The translations under genes and the position numbers were made by a program. Of a stretch of 32,467 nucleotides of DNA, positions 1 through 7,101 are shown piece after piece. The stretch covers positions 1 to 32,467 of the forward strand of contig ONJX01000030.1 in assembly GCA_900318255.1 (NCBI GenBank), given 5' to 3'. The stretch's first letter is position 1. Each line of letters begins with the position of its first letter. This DNA is from an uncultured Prevotellaceae bacterium (GTDB lineage: Bacteria; Bacteroidota; Bacteroidia; Bacteroidales; Muribaculaceae). The notes beneath the pieces are model-generated. The model was given only the letters and a program-made list of their open reading frames with translations. It did no database searches and was not told the origin of the DNA.

Positions 1-143
1 GCATTGAGGATGGCCAGCGAGCTGTCGGGGGCGGTCCACATGAGCGAGTCGGCGAGCACTAGCCGCTCATCCACACTGCGGCCGCAGCCCATCGCCATGG
101 TGACGAGCATGAGAGCGAGCGATATGTAAAGCAATTTCCTCAT
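1..143 (-). CDS. Partial lipoprotein, N-terminus only
   Basis: An open frame begins with ATG at 143 and runs off the left edge of the window after 47 codons. The first residues form a lipoprotein signal peptide: Met-Arg-Lys, a hydrophobic stretch, then a lipobox ending Met-Ala-Met-Gly-Cys with Cys at residue 20. After the cysteine comes a segment reading roughly RLVLADSLMWTAPDSSLAIL. From family knowledge, this pattern of a helical start followed by 'pDSal.iL' resembles Bacteroidota lipoproteins that continue into tetratricopeptide repeats, sometimes ahead of a regulator. That assignment is inference because the body of the protein lies outside the window. It points the same way as dnaA but is separated from it by a terminator. 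Confidence 0.6.
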   Translation of the reverse strand, partial: MRKLLYISLALMLVTMAMGCGRSVDERLVLADSLMWTAPDSSLAILN

Positions 144-224
144 TAGCGATGCAAAAGTAACAATTTAAAATTATAGGAGCAAGTAAAGAGAAAGAAATCG
201 CATGTGTTCAATAACGCCTTTTTT

Positions 225-264
225 AGAAAAAAACTGAGATAATCAATGGTTGGTTATCTCAGTT
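225..264 (-). terminator. Intrinsic terminator of dnaA
   Basis: A perfect 11-bp stem (AACTGAGATAA at 232-242 with TTATCTCAGTT at 254-264) encloses an 11-base loop. Read on the minus strand it is followed at once by a T-run (complement of 226-232). The stem overlaps the dnaA stop codon at 263-265, so it ends the dnaA transcript with almost no 3' leader. Confidence 0.85.
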
Positions 265-1660
265 ACAGTTCGTTTTCTATCATCTCAACTTCGTGCCTGA
301 ACTTCTTTTCTATCGAGAGCCGCTGTTCTATCTGCTTGCAGGCATGCAGCACAGTAGCATGGTCGCGAGAGAGCTTCTGGCCTATGTTGGTTGATGACAT
401 CTGTGTCTTTTTCTTGGTGAGATACATCACTAGCTGGCGAGCGTCGCTGATCTCACGCTTGCGCGACTTGCCATAGAGCAGCTGCTTGTCGATGTTATAG
501 AAACGCGACACGGTATCGGCTATCAGCTCAAACGACAGCTGCTTCTTGCTCACGTTCACCGTGTTGCCAATCACCTTCTTTGCCAGGTCGAGGTCGATGT
601 CCTGATTAAGCATCGTGGCATGAGCCAGCAGTGCTACCACTATGCCCTCCAAGTCTCTAATGCTCTCGGTCACATTCTGTGCTATGAATTCTATCACCTC
701 ATCGCTGAGCACCAGGCCATCTTGTGAAGCTTTCATCCTGAGTACCGCACGACGCAGCTCCAGGTCGGGCTTGTACAACTCTACCGTCATTCCCCACTTG
801 AAGCGCGATATCAGTCGTGGCACCATGCCATCAAGGTCCGAGGGGCAGCAGTCACTCGTCATGATGAGCTGCTTCTGGTTCTGGTGCAGGTGATTGAAAA
901 TGTGGAAGAATGTATTTTGAGTCCCAGTTTTTCCTGCTAGCTCCTGAATGTCGTCGAGTATCAGCACATCAATGCTTTGATAGAAATTAATGAAATCATT
1001 AAGCTTGTTATTGATGCGAGCAGTGGTAAATTGCAGCTCAAAGATGCGCGACGTGGTGTAGAGCACGCGAGTGCGGGGACGCTTCTCCTTGATTCTGATG
1101 CCTATAGCCTGGATGAGATGGGTCTTGCCTACTCCTGTTGGTCCAAACACAAACATGGGGTTAAAAGTCTTGCAGTTGGGGTCATCGGCAATAGCCTTGC
1201 CCACACTCACGGCAAGCTTGTTACTCATGCTCGTGCAATAGTTCTCAAATGTGTAGCGGGGATTAAGCTGAGGATCAATGTCGTCAAGCTCGGGGCCGTC
1301 GTCAAAGGGGTTTGCTACATGCTGGGCTTGACGCGCGATAGCGCTGTTGAGTTTTGCGCTAGCATTGTCGTGAGCCACTGTCACATTTGAATCTGGACTG
1401 TCTTTTATTATATTATAGGAGTAGAAGAGTTTAACATCGTTGCCATAAACACGGCGCAAGGTGGCGCTGATCAACTGGAAGTAACGATCCTCAATCTGCT
1501 GAACAAAGAACTGTGAAGGCACTCGCAAGGTGAGTTGGTTGTCCACGAAATCTTGGGCAACAATAGGCTCAAACCAAGCTTTGAATTGCTCGGCGTCCAA
1601 ATTGTCGCGAAGTATCGCCAGACATTTATTCCACAATTGTATGTTTTGATCTTCGTTCAT
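263..1660 (-). CDS. dnaA: Chromosomal replication initiator DnaA
   Basis: DnaA binds DnaA boxes as an ATP complex, opens the origin and loads the replicative helicase. The 465-residue protein has the usual four-part layout: an N-terminal oligomerisation domain (about 1-85), a variable linker (about 86-130), an AAA+ domain with Walker A GPTGVGKT at 173-180 and Walker B LILDD at about 233-237, and a C-terminal DNA-binding domain. The DnaA signature (RDHAT and following residues) lies at about 430-448. Length matches the family. The ATG at 1660 is preceded by an AT-rich 418-base gap, and no upstream extension is plausible. It is monocistronic, with its own terminator. No canonical DnaA box was seen directly upstream, so autoregulation cannot be argued from this sequence. 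Confidence 0.97.
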   Translation of the reverse strand: MNEDQNIQLWNKCLAILRDNLDAEQFKAWFEPIVAQDFVDNQLTLRVPSQFFVQQIEDRYFQLISATLRRVYGNDVKLFYSYNIIKDSPDSNVTVAHDNASAKLNSAIARQAQHVANPFDDGPELDDIDPQLNPRYTFENYCTSMSNKLAVSVGKAIADDPNCKTFNPMFVFGPTGVGKTHLIQAIGIRIKEKRPRTRVLYTTSRIFELQFTTARINNKLNDFINFYQSIDVLILDDIQELAGKTGTQNTFFHIFNHLHQNQKQLIMTSDCCPSDLDGMVPRLISRFKWGMTVELYKPDLELRRAVLRMKASQDGLVLSDEVIEFIAQNVTESIRDLEGIVVALLAHATMLNQDIDLDLAKKVIGNTVNVSKKQLSFELIADTVSRFYNIDKQLLYGKSRKREISDARQLVMYLTKKKTQMSSTNIGQKLSRDHATVLHACKQIEQRLSIEKKFRHEVEMIENEL

Positions 1661-2078
1661 TTTAACTCTCTATTTCCCTATAAGCGCGATGTTTAAAACA
1701 ACTCGAGGTCATTATTTCTCCCAAGTCATACTTTTTGCAATCGTCACTATAACGGGCTTGTTTTAGCATTACAAAATTCGCATTATATTTCCATAAAAAA
1801 AAACAAGAAAAAATTTGCTTTTCTTGAAACAATTATAATAGCATTGATTTTCAATAGCTTGCAAAAGGCTGTTTAAACAAGAGGCAACACATTCCCACAC
1901 AATGCTATATTTCAATATTTTAGAGCAACCTACCACCCAAAACGGTAATTATAGATTCTCCTACTACTTTTTTTAAATCCCTTTATTTTGTTGATTTTAA
2001 AAATCAAATTTAAAAATGAAGAAAATGCTTATTTAGAATTGTTCCAAATAAGCATTTCCCGTGGTTTCTTATTTTACC
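1661..2078. other. AT-rich intergenic region upstream of dnaA
   Basis: This gap lies between the dnaA start and the end of the MlaD gene. I see no coding frame in it. It is strongly AT-rich, with long A and T runs (for example 1795-1815), and has a perfect 17-base palindrome-like stretch at 1991-2007 (TTGATTTTAAAAATCAA). It must hold the dnaA promoter, but I could not find a convincing TTTG/TAnnTTTG pair and no TTATNCACA box is visible. The terminator of the MlaD gene lies at its right end. Confidence 0.5.
2014..2057 (-). terminator. Terminator of the MlaD-family gene
   Basis: A perfect 12-bp stem (AAATGCTTATTT at 2023-2034 and AAATAAGCATTT at 2046-2057) surrounds an 11-base loop. On the minus strand it is followed by TTTTCTTC and a further T-run. 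It starts 21 bases past the stop codon of the MlaD-family gene. Confidence 0.75.
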
Positions 2079-3020
2079 TCAAAACACTTTTATTGTTATG
2101 TACTTCTTGGGGTTAGCCTTGAGGTCAATAAGCAAGGAGTCAAGGCTCATGACAGCACCATTGGCATTGTCATATAACTGCCTGTCGTTCAACAACAATC
2201 CCAGCGAAGAGTTACGGTCGTTGAGCTTATTGTTGAGCTCGGCAGTAAGGACCTTCAGGTTTGCCAGCGTAGCATTCAGGTCATTGATTGTGGTCTGTAA
2301 TTGTGCTGTTGGGAGGTCGTTAACCTTATTGTTCAGGTTTGAGGTGAGGGTCTGAATATTGCTTACAGTACCATCGACTTTGGTAGCAATGCCACTAATC
2401 ACCCCAGGCACGCTGCCGTTGAGATTTTGCGACAATGACGACAAGTTGTTCATCAGCACAGTCAGGTCCTTAGCGCTAGCATTGATCTTGGCGGTGATTT
2501 CGTCAAAGTTTGACACCGAGTTGTGCAAAGCGGGGTTGGAGGTCAGCGTGTTGACATTAGCAAGAATGTCATTTACCTTGGGCATAATCTCGTTCACCTG
2601 CGGCATGATGTCATTGCCCACCTTTTCCATCAGGCCTGCTTTCATGGTGCTGGGAATCATATCGCCCACCTTGTGATAGGCCTTGCCTTGAGCAAGATTT
2701 ATCACCAACGATGGTGATCCCAGAAGCTGGCTGTTTAATGACACCGACGACCCAATGGGAATCTTCAACTCATCATCAAGGCTCATTTTCACCTCTATCT
2801 CGTTAGTTTTATAGTCGAAGTTGAGCTCCTTGACTAAGCCCACTTGGTAGCCGTTTACCGTTATAGGAGACGACACTGTCAAGCCATCAACCTTCTCAAA
2901 TCGCGTTATGTAATAATTCTTTGGTTCAAAAAGGTTTACGCCTTTCAGGAACTCAATGCCCCAATACAATAGCCCTAGGGCCACAACAACTACCGCTCCT
3001 ATAATTATATTTTTCTTCAT
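2079..3020 (-). CDS. MlaD/MCE-family lipid-transport protein
   Basis: The 313-residue protein has one N-terminal membrane helix (about 5-22), an MCE domain (about 36-112, including the VNGYQVGLV stretch typical of the fold), and a long C-terminal part rich in Asn, Leu and Val heptads (about 125-300) that should form extended helices or a coiled coil. MCE proteins assemble into hexameric rings anchored in the inner membrane and pass phospholipids across the periplasm with an ABC transporter (MlaEF or Yrb type). In Bacteroidales the transporter genes are often just upstream, but here the upstream neighbour is the divergent pheS, so the partner ABC genes must lie elsewhere. The start at 3020 begins MKKN directly before the membrane helix. 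The family assignment is secure; the exact lipid is unknown. Confidence 0.9.
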   Translation of the reverse strand: MKKNIIIGAVVVVALGLLYWGIEFLKGVNLFEPKNYYITRFEKVDGLTVSSPITVNGYQVGLVKELNFDYKTNEIEVKMSLDDELKIPIGSSVSLNSQLLGSPSLVINLAQGKAYHKVGDMIPSTMKAGLMEKVGNDIMPQVNEIMPKVNDILANVNTLTSNPALHNSVSNFDEITAKINASAKDLTVLMNNLSSLSQNLNGSVPGVISGIATKVDGTVSNIQTLTSNLNNKVNDLPTAQLQTTINDLNATLANLKVLTAELNNKLNDRNSSLGLLLNDRQLYDNANGAVMSLDSLLIDLKANPKKYITIKVF

Positions 3021-3049
3021 TTATCTTGTGTTTCCTAAAAATGATTGAA

Positions 3050-3119
3050 AATTATTGTGTATATTCTGTTTTTAAACTGCAAAATTACAAAATTATTTCA
3101 TCACTTATACACAATAATT
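3050..3119. promoter_or_regulatory. 14-bp inverted repeat with DnaA-box-like arms around -7 elements
   Basis: AATTATTGTGTATA (3050-3063) and TATACACAATAATT (3106-3119) are perfect inverted copies separated by 42 bases. The right arm with its flank contains TTATACACA (3105-3113), which fits the DnaA-box consensus TTATNCACA. The left arm contains the inverse with one mismatch. Between the arms, on the minus strand, lie two adjoining TAATTTTG sequences (complements of 3080-3087 and 3088-3095) that match the Bacteroidota -7 element and point toward the MlaD gene. The structure could be an operator, a pair of DnaA sites or both. Confidence 0.55.
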
Positions 3120-3215
3120 CTAAAAAAGTCAATTCTCTCAATTAAAAACGATGTGAAACGGCACATCAATTTGAAAAAAAACTCTAGTGATAATGGAAAA
3201 CTGAAAACTTTTCAT

Positions 3216-3223
3216 TAACTTTG
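3216..3223 (+). promoter_or_regulatory. Probable pheS -7 element (TAACTTTG)
   Basis: TAACTTTG matches the Bacteroidota TAnnTTTG -7 element and lies 39 bases before the pheS ATG. No good TTTG is found at the matching -33 distance, so only one half of the promoter is supported. Confidence 0.45.
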
Positions 3224-3262
3224 CATGATTTTTTGTGAAACACATAAAGCACCATAGAACCT

Positions 3263-4303
3263 ATGTTACTAGACAAGATAGAGAATTTAAAGGCGCAAAT
3301 TGCTGAACTTAAAGCCAACAACAGCGAGGCAATAGAGGCTTTGCGCATTAAATATTTAAGCAAGAAAGGTGAGATAACTGCCCTTTTCAATGAGTTCCGC
3401 AATGTCCCCAACGAGGAGAAGAAAGAATTTGGCCAGCGTCTCAACGAGCTCAAAGCTCTTGCTACCGAGAAAATAAACTCTCTCAAAGAAGAGTTCAAAG
3501 CCAAAGAGGTGGTTGCCAGCAAAATCGACATCACCCGCCCGGCATTCCCCGAGGAGATAGGCACACGCCACCCCATCTCGGTGGTGCGCAAGGAGATTAT
3601 CGACATCTTCTCGCGGCTAGGGTTCACACTTGCCGATGGCCCTGAGGTTGAGGACGACATGCACGTGTTCACATCATTGAACTTCGCGCCCGACCATCCC
3701 GCACGCGACATGCAAGACACTTTCTTCATCAATGAGGACAAGAGTGGCGACGTCACACGCAACATTGTGCTGCGTAGCCACACCAGCTCGGTGCAGTCAC
3801 GTGTGATGAAAAGCACGCAGCCGCCCATTCGCATCATCTGCCCAGGACGCGTCTATCGCAACGAGGCCATCACAGCTCGCGCCCACTGCTTCTTCCACCA
3901 GATTGAGGGGCTTTACATCGACAAGAACGTGTCGTTTGCCGACCTCAAGCAAGTGCTTCTCTATTTCGCCAAAGAGCTCTTTGGCCCCGACACCAAGATA
4001 CGCTTGCGCCCCAGCTACTTCCCCTTCACCGAGCCTAGTGCCGAGATGGACGTCTCGTGCATGCTCTGCGGCGGTGAGGGTTGCGGCTTCTGCAAGCACA
4101 CCGGCTGGGTAGAAATCCTGGGATGCGGCATGGTTGACCCCAATGTCCTTGACCTGTGCGGCATCGACAGCAAGGTTTATACCGGCTATGCCTTTGGTGT
4201 GGGTGTGGAGCGCATCACCAACCTCAAGTATATGGTCAAAGACCTGCGCATGTTCAGCGAGAATGACGTGCGTTTCCTGCGAGAATTTGAGCACACTCAT
4301 TGA
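3263..4303 (+). CDS. pheS: Phenylalanyl-tRNA synthetase alpha subunit
   Basis: This is the catalytic alpha subunit of the alpha2beta2 enzyme that charges tRNA-Phe. At 346 residues it has the normal length. The N-terminal coiled coil (about 1-95) binds tRNA. The class II core follows, with the motif 2 region around TARAHCFFHQIEG, the phenylalanine-pocket strand FPFTEPSAEMDV and motif 3 GVGVERI near the C-terminus. A four-cysteine knuckle (Cys266, Cys269, Cys274, Cys277), probably zinc-binding, is present as in many bacterial PheS proteins. The beta-subunit gene pheT is not adjacent, which is common in Bacteroidota. The ATG at 3263 gives the conserved N-terminus. The gene is transcribed alone: a -7 element lies in front and a terminator behind. 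Confidence 0.97.
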   Translation: MLLDKIENLKAQIAELKANNSEAIEALRIKYLSKKGEITALFNEFRNVPNEEKKEFGQRLNELKALATEKINSLKEEFKAKEVVASKIDITRPAFPEEIGTRHPISVVRKEIIDIFSRLGFTLADGPEVEDDMHVFTSLNFAPDHPARDMQDTFFINEDKSGDVTRNIVLRSHTSSVQSRVMKSTQPPIRIICPGRVYRNEAITARAHCFFHQIEGLYIDKNVSFADLKQVLLYFAKELFGPDTKIRLRPSYFPFTEPSAEMDVSCMLCGGEGCGFCKHTGWVEILGCGMVDPNVLDLCGIDSKVYTGYAFGVGVERITNLKYMVKDLRMFSENDVRFLREFEHTH

Positions 4304-4315
4304 TAAGCTAACGAG

Positions 4316-4360
4316 CTGACAAATAACAAGCTAACATGACAATAGATTTGTCAGTTTTTT
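4316..4360 (+). terminator. Terminator of pheS
   Basis: CTGACAAAT (4316-4324) pairs perfectly with ATTTGTCAG (4346-4354), followed directly by six T residues. The loop is 21 bases. It begins 13 bases after the pheS stop. Confidence 0.75.
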
Positions 4361-4407
4361 GGTTCATCGCTAGTGGAAACAGTGATGACCTATAAGTGAG
4401 ATGTAGT

Positions 4408-4510
4408 GACAAGGCGTGCCTTGTCCGAAATGTAGGGGCAAGGCGTACCATGTCCTAGAAATGCGACGATTACTATTGCCTTGTCTCTTCTCAGCTCGTC
4501 AGCTAATAAG
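4408..4510. repeat. Dispersed palindromic intergenic repeat, copy A
   Basis: This copy begins with the 18-base palindrome GACAAGGCGTGCCTTGTC (4408-4425; 8-bp arms, 2-base centre). A degenerate second palindrome follows at 4435-4455. Next comes TGCGAC, three variable bases and TACTATTGCCTTGTC (ending at 4485), and then short AGCTCGTCAGCT words. The same blocks in the same order and orientation occur at 10837-10920. It is non-coding and lies between pheS and nth. Confidence 0.8.
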
Positions 4511-4528
4511 CTTGTAAGCCAAATTGCC

Positions 4529-5164
4529 ATGACTATCAAAGAGCGATATAAGGCCATTATTGACCACTTTAAAGCCGCTAATCCCAATCCCACCACCGAG
4601 CTGCATTTCAACAGCCCTTTTGAGACACTGGTGGCTGTGATTCTCTCGGCACAATGCACCGACAAGCGAGTGAACATGGTCACTCCAGCGCTTTTTGCCG
4701 CTTATCCTACTCCGCGCGACATGGCGGCAGCCAGCGACGGCGACCTGCTCAAGTACATCAGCAGTGTGTCCTACCCCAATAGCAAGGCTCGTCACCTGCA
4801 AGCTATGGCGGCAATGCTTGTTGCCGACTTCAATGGCCAGGTGCCAAGCACTATGGAGGAGCTCACACGCTTGCCTGGAGTGGGCCGCAAGACGGCCAAC
4901 GTGGTCATGGGCGTGGTGTTTCACAAAGCGGCAATAGCTGTTGACACTCATGTGTTTCGTGTGGCAAACCGCACTGGCCTGGCCAATGGGAAAACACCTC
5001 TTGAGGTGGAGAAGACCCTCACCCGTCACATCCCCGAGCAAGACCGCTACAACGCTCATCACTGGCTGCTCCTGCACGGCCGCTATGTGTGCAAAGCACT
5101 CAAGCCACAATGCACGTGTTGCGAGATCAATCAATTCTGTAAATACCACCACAGCAAGAAATGA
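4529..5164 (+). CDS. nth: Endonuclease III (DNA glycosylase/AP lyase)
   Basis: Endonuclease III removes oxidised pyrimidines and nicks the abasic site in base-excision repair. The 211-residue protein has the helix-hairpin-helix LPGVGRKTA with catalytic Lys121, the catalytic Asp139 in AVDTHVFRV, and the 4Fe-4S ligands Cys188, Cys195, Cys198 and Cys204 in the C-x6-C-x2-C-x5-C pattern. All known active-site residues are present. I chose the ATG at 4529 over an in-frame ATG at 4481: it gives the normal family N-terminus and length, and the upstream one lies inside the dispersed repeat. The stop overlaps the start of the next gene (ATGA at 5161-5164), so the two are probably translationally coupled. 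Confidence 0.96.
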   Translation: MTIKERYKAIIDHFKAANPNPTTELHFNSPFETLVAVILSAQCTDKRVNMVTPALFAAYPTPRDMAAASDGDLLKYISSVSYPNSKARHLQAMAAMLVADFNGQVPSTMEELTRLPGVGRKTANVVMGVVFHKAAIAVDTHVFRVANRTGLANGKTPLEVEKTLTRHIPEQDRYNAHHWLLLHGRYVCKALKPQCTCCEINQFCKYHHSKK

Positions 5165-7083
5165 ACACCAGCAAAGACAACATACTTGAGCACCTCTCGC
5201 ATCCTGCCTTCAGTCTCGTGGGGGAGGTGGCCGACGAGATGAGCCGCGAGTGCTATGTGGTGGGAGGATATGTGCGCGACATCTTCCTCGGGCGCAAGTC
5301 TAAGGATATCGACTTCGTGACTGTGGGCAGCGGCATTGAGGTTGCTAAACGGGTGGCACACAAGATGGGACGCAACAAGGCGCACCTTGCGGTATTCAAG
5401 ACCTATGGCACAGCTCAAGTAAAGGCGATGGGGCTGGAGCTGGAATTTGTGGGCGCTCGTCGTGAGTCCTACAATCGCAACAGCCGTAACCCCATTGTGG
5501 AAGACGGCACACTAAGCGACGACCAGCGCCGCCGCGACTTCACCATCAACGCCATGGCAATATCGGTAAACCGTGACCGCTGGGGAGAGTTGCTCGACCC
5601 GTTCGACGGCATCGGCGACATGGAGCGGCGACTCATTCGCACACCACTAAACCCCGACATCACTTTCAGCGACGACCCGCTGCGCATGATGCGCGCCGTG
5701 AGGTTTGCCACACAACTAGGCTTTGAGATTGAGTCAGCCACCTTTGCCGCCATCAAGCGCAACGCTGGCCGCATCAAGATTATCACCCGTGAGCGCATTG
5801 CCGACGAACTGATGAAGATAATGCGAGCACCACAGCCTTCACGAGGCTTCTTCCTGCTTGACAAGTGTGGACTGCTGCCGCTAATATGCCCCGAGGTGGC
5901 ACAGCTTAAAGGTGTAGAGACAGTCAACGGCCGTGGTCACAAAGACAACTTCCTGCACACCATGCAGGTGCTCGACAACGTGGCAGCACAGAGCGACAAC
6001 GAGTGGCTGCGCTGGGCAGCACTGCTGCACGACATAGGCAAGCCCGCTACCAAGCACTGGGACGACAAGCTAGGCTGGACCTTCCACAACCACAACTTCA
6101 TTGGCGAGAAAATGGTGCCACGCATCTTCGCCAAGATGCGACTGCCGCTCAACGAGCACATGAAATATGTGAAGAAGCTCGTGGGGCTGCACATGCGTCC
6201 CATAGCCCTGGTTGAGGACGAGGTCACCGACTCGGCAGTGCGACGCATGCTCTTTGAGGCTGGCGACGACATCGACGACCTGATGACACTGTGCCGAGCC
6301 GACATCACCAGCAAGAACCAGGAGAAGGTGAAACGCTTCCACGAGAACTATGAGCTGGTCAAGCAAAAGATTATCGACATTGAGGAAAAAGACCGAGTGC
6401 GCAACTTTCAGCCCCCAGTCGATGGACAGGAGATTATGGACACCTTCGGGCTTGCACCGTCACGCCCTGTTGGCTTAATTAAAGATGCCATCAAAGATGC
6501 CATCCTCGATGGTGTAATCAACAACGACTATGCCCAAGCCTATCATTTCATGATGCAAAAGGCCCAAGAACAGAGCATCACACCCATAAATGAAGGCACG
6601 CTTAATTACGTTGTCATCGACTCTGCACTAGGCCCTCTTTCTATTGCCGCCACCACAGCGGGCATCGTTGCAATAGAGTTTGGTGAGGTCAATTTCTCGG
6701 CCCTGGCAGCCACGATGAAGCTGAAACTGAGCAACACCTCTACCCCACTGCTCAGCAACTGCACCAAGCAGCTTAGCGAGTATTTTGCAGGCAACCGAAA
6801 AGAATTCTCGCTGCCATTGCACCTTGTGGGGACTGACTTTCAACAGAAGGTGTGGCACACACTTCGCACTATACCTTACGGCAGCACTATCAGCTACAAG
6901 GAAGAAGCACTAAAAGTGGGTAATGCCAAAGCTGTGAGAGCCGTTGCGCAAGCTAATGGCGCCAACCCGGTGCCCATCATCATCCCCTGCCACCGAGTAA
7001 TCAACAGCGATGGCACCACAGGAGGCTACTCCAGCGGAGTCGAGAAAAAACACTTCCTGCTCAAACTAGAAAAGCATAGCTGA
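5161..7083 (+). CDS. CCA-adding tRNA nucleotidyltransferase fused to O6-alkylguanine-DNA alkyltransferase
   Basis: The 640-residue protein is made of two complete enzymes. Residues 1 to about 468 are a class II tRNA nucleotidyltransferase: GGYVRD at 35-40, metal-binding Asp49 and Asp51, the RRDFTINAMA block, the RRMMRAVRFATQLGF-type nucleotide-binding region and an HD domain with His290-Asp291. This part builds or repairs the tRNA 3' CCA end. After a linker of about 13 residues, 482-640 is an alkyltransferase of the Ogt/MGMT family with the FQQKVW helix, the GNAKAVR helix bearing the base-flipping Arg, and the methyl-acceptor Cys610 in PCHRV. It transfers alkyl groups from O6-alkylguanine to itself. 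The reading frame is continuous. The gene overlaps nth by 4 bases and converges on mutL, 18 bases away. Both activities look intact, judging by key residues. Confidence 0.93.
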   Translation: MNTSKDNILEHLSHPAFSLVGEVADEMSRECYVVGGYVRDIFLGRKSKDIDFVTVGSGIEVAKRVAHKMGRNKAHLAVFKTYGTAQVKAMGLELEFVGARRESYNRNSRNPIVEDGTLSDDQRRRDFTINAMAISVNRDRWGELLDPFDGIGDMERRLIRTPLNPDITFSDDPLRMMRAVRFATQLGFEIESATFAAIKRNAGRIKIITRERIADELMKIMRAPQPSRGFFLLDKCGLLPLICPEVAQLKGVETVNGRGHKDNFLHTMQVLDNVAAQSDNEWLRWAALLHDIGKPATKHWDDKLGWTFHNHNFIGEKMVPRIFAKMRLPLNEHMKYVKKLVGLHMRPIALVEDEVTDSAVRRMLFEAGDDIDDLMTLCRADITSKNQEKVKRFHENYELVKQKIIDIEEKDRVRNFQPPVDGQEIMDTFGLAPSRPVGLIKDAIKDAILDGVINNDYAQAYHFMMQKAQEQSITPINEGTLNYVVIDSALGPLSIAATTAGIVAIEFGEVNFSALAATMKLKLSNTSTPLLSNCTKQLSEYFAGNRKEFSLPLHLVGTDFQQKVWHTLRTIPYGSTISYKEEALKVGNAKAVRAVAQANGANPVPIIIPCHRVINSDGTTGGYSSGVEKKHFLLKLEKHS

Positions 7084-7101
7084 CGCTATCGATAATGCGG
7101 G

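Noticed and set aside
60..80. DnaA box at TCATCCACA (66-74)
   Set aside because: One mismatch in the core, single copy, and inside the coding region of the partial lipoprotein gene.
1661..2078. Replication origin directly upstream of dnaA
   Set aside because: The gap is AT-rich but I found no TTATNCACA box on either strand, so there is no direct support.
4481..4528. Upstream start for nth
   Set aside because: These codons come from the dispersed repeat and are absent from the family's normal N-terminus.
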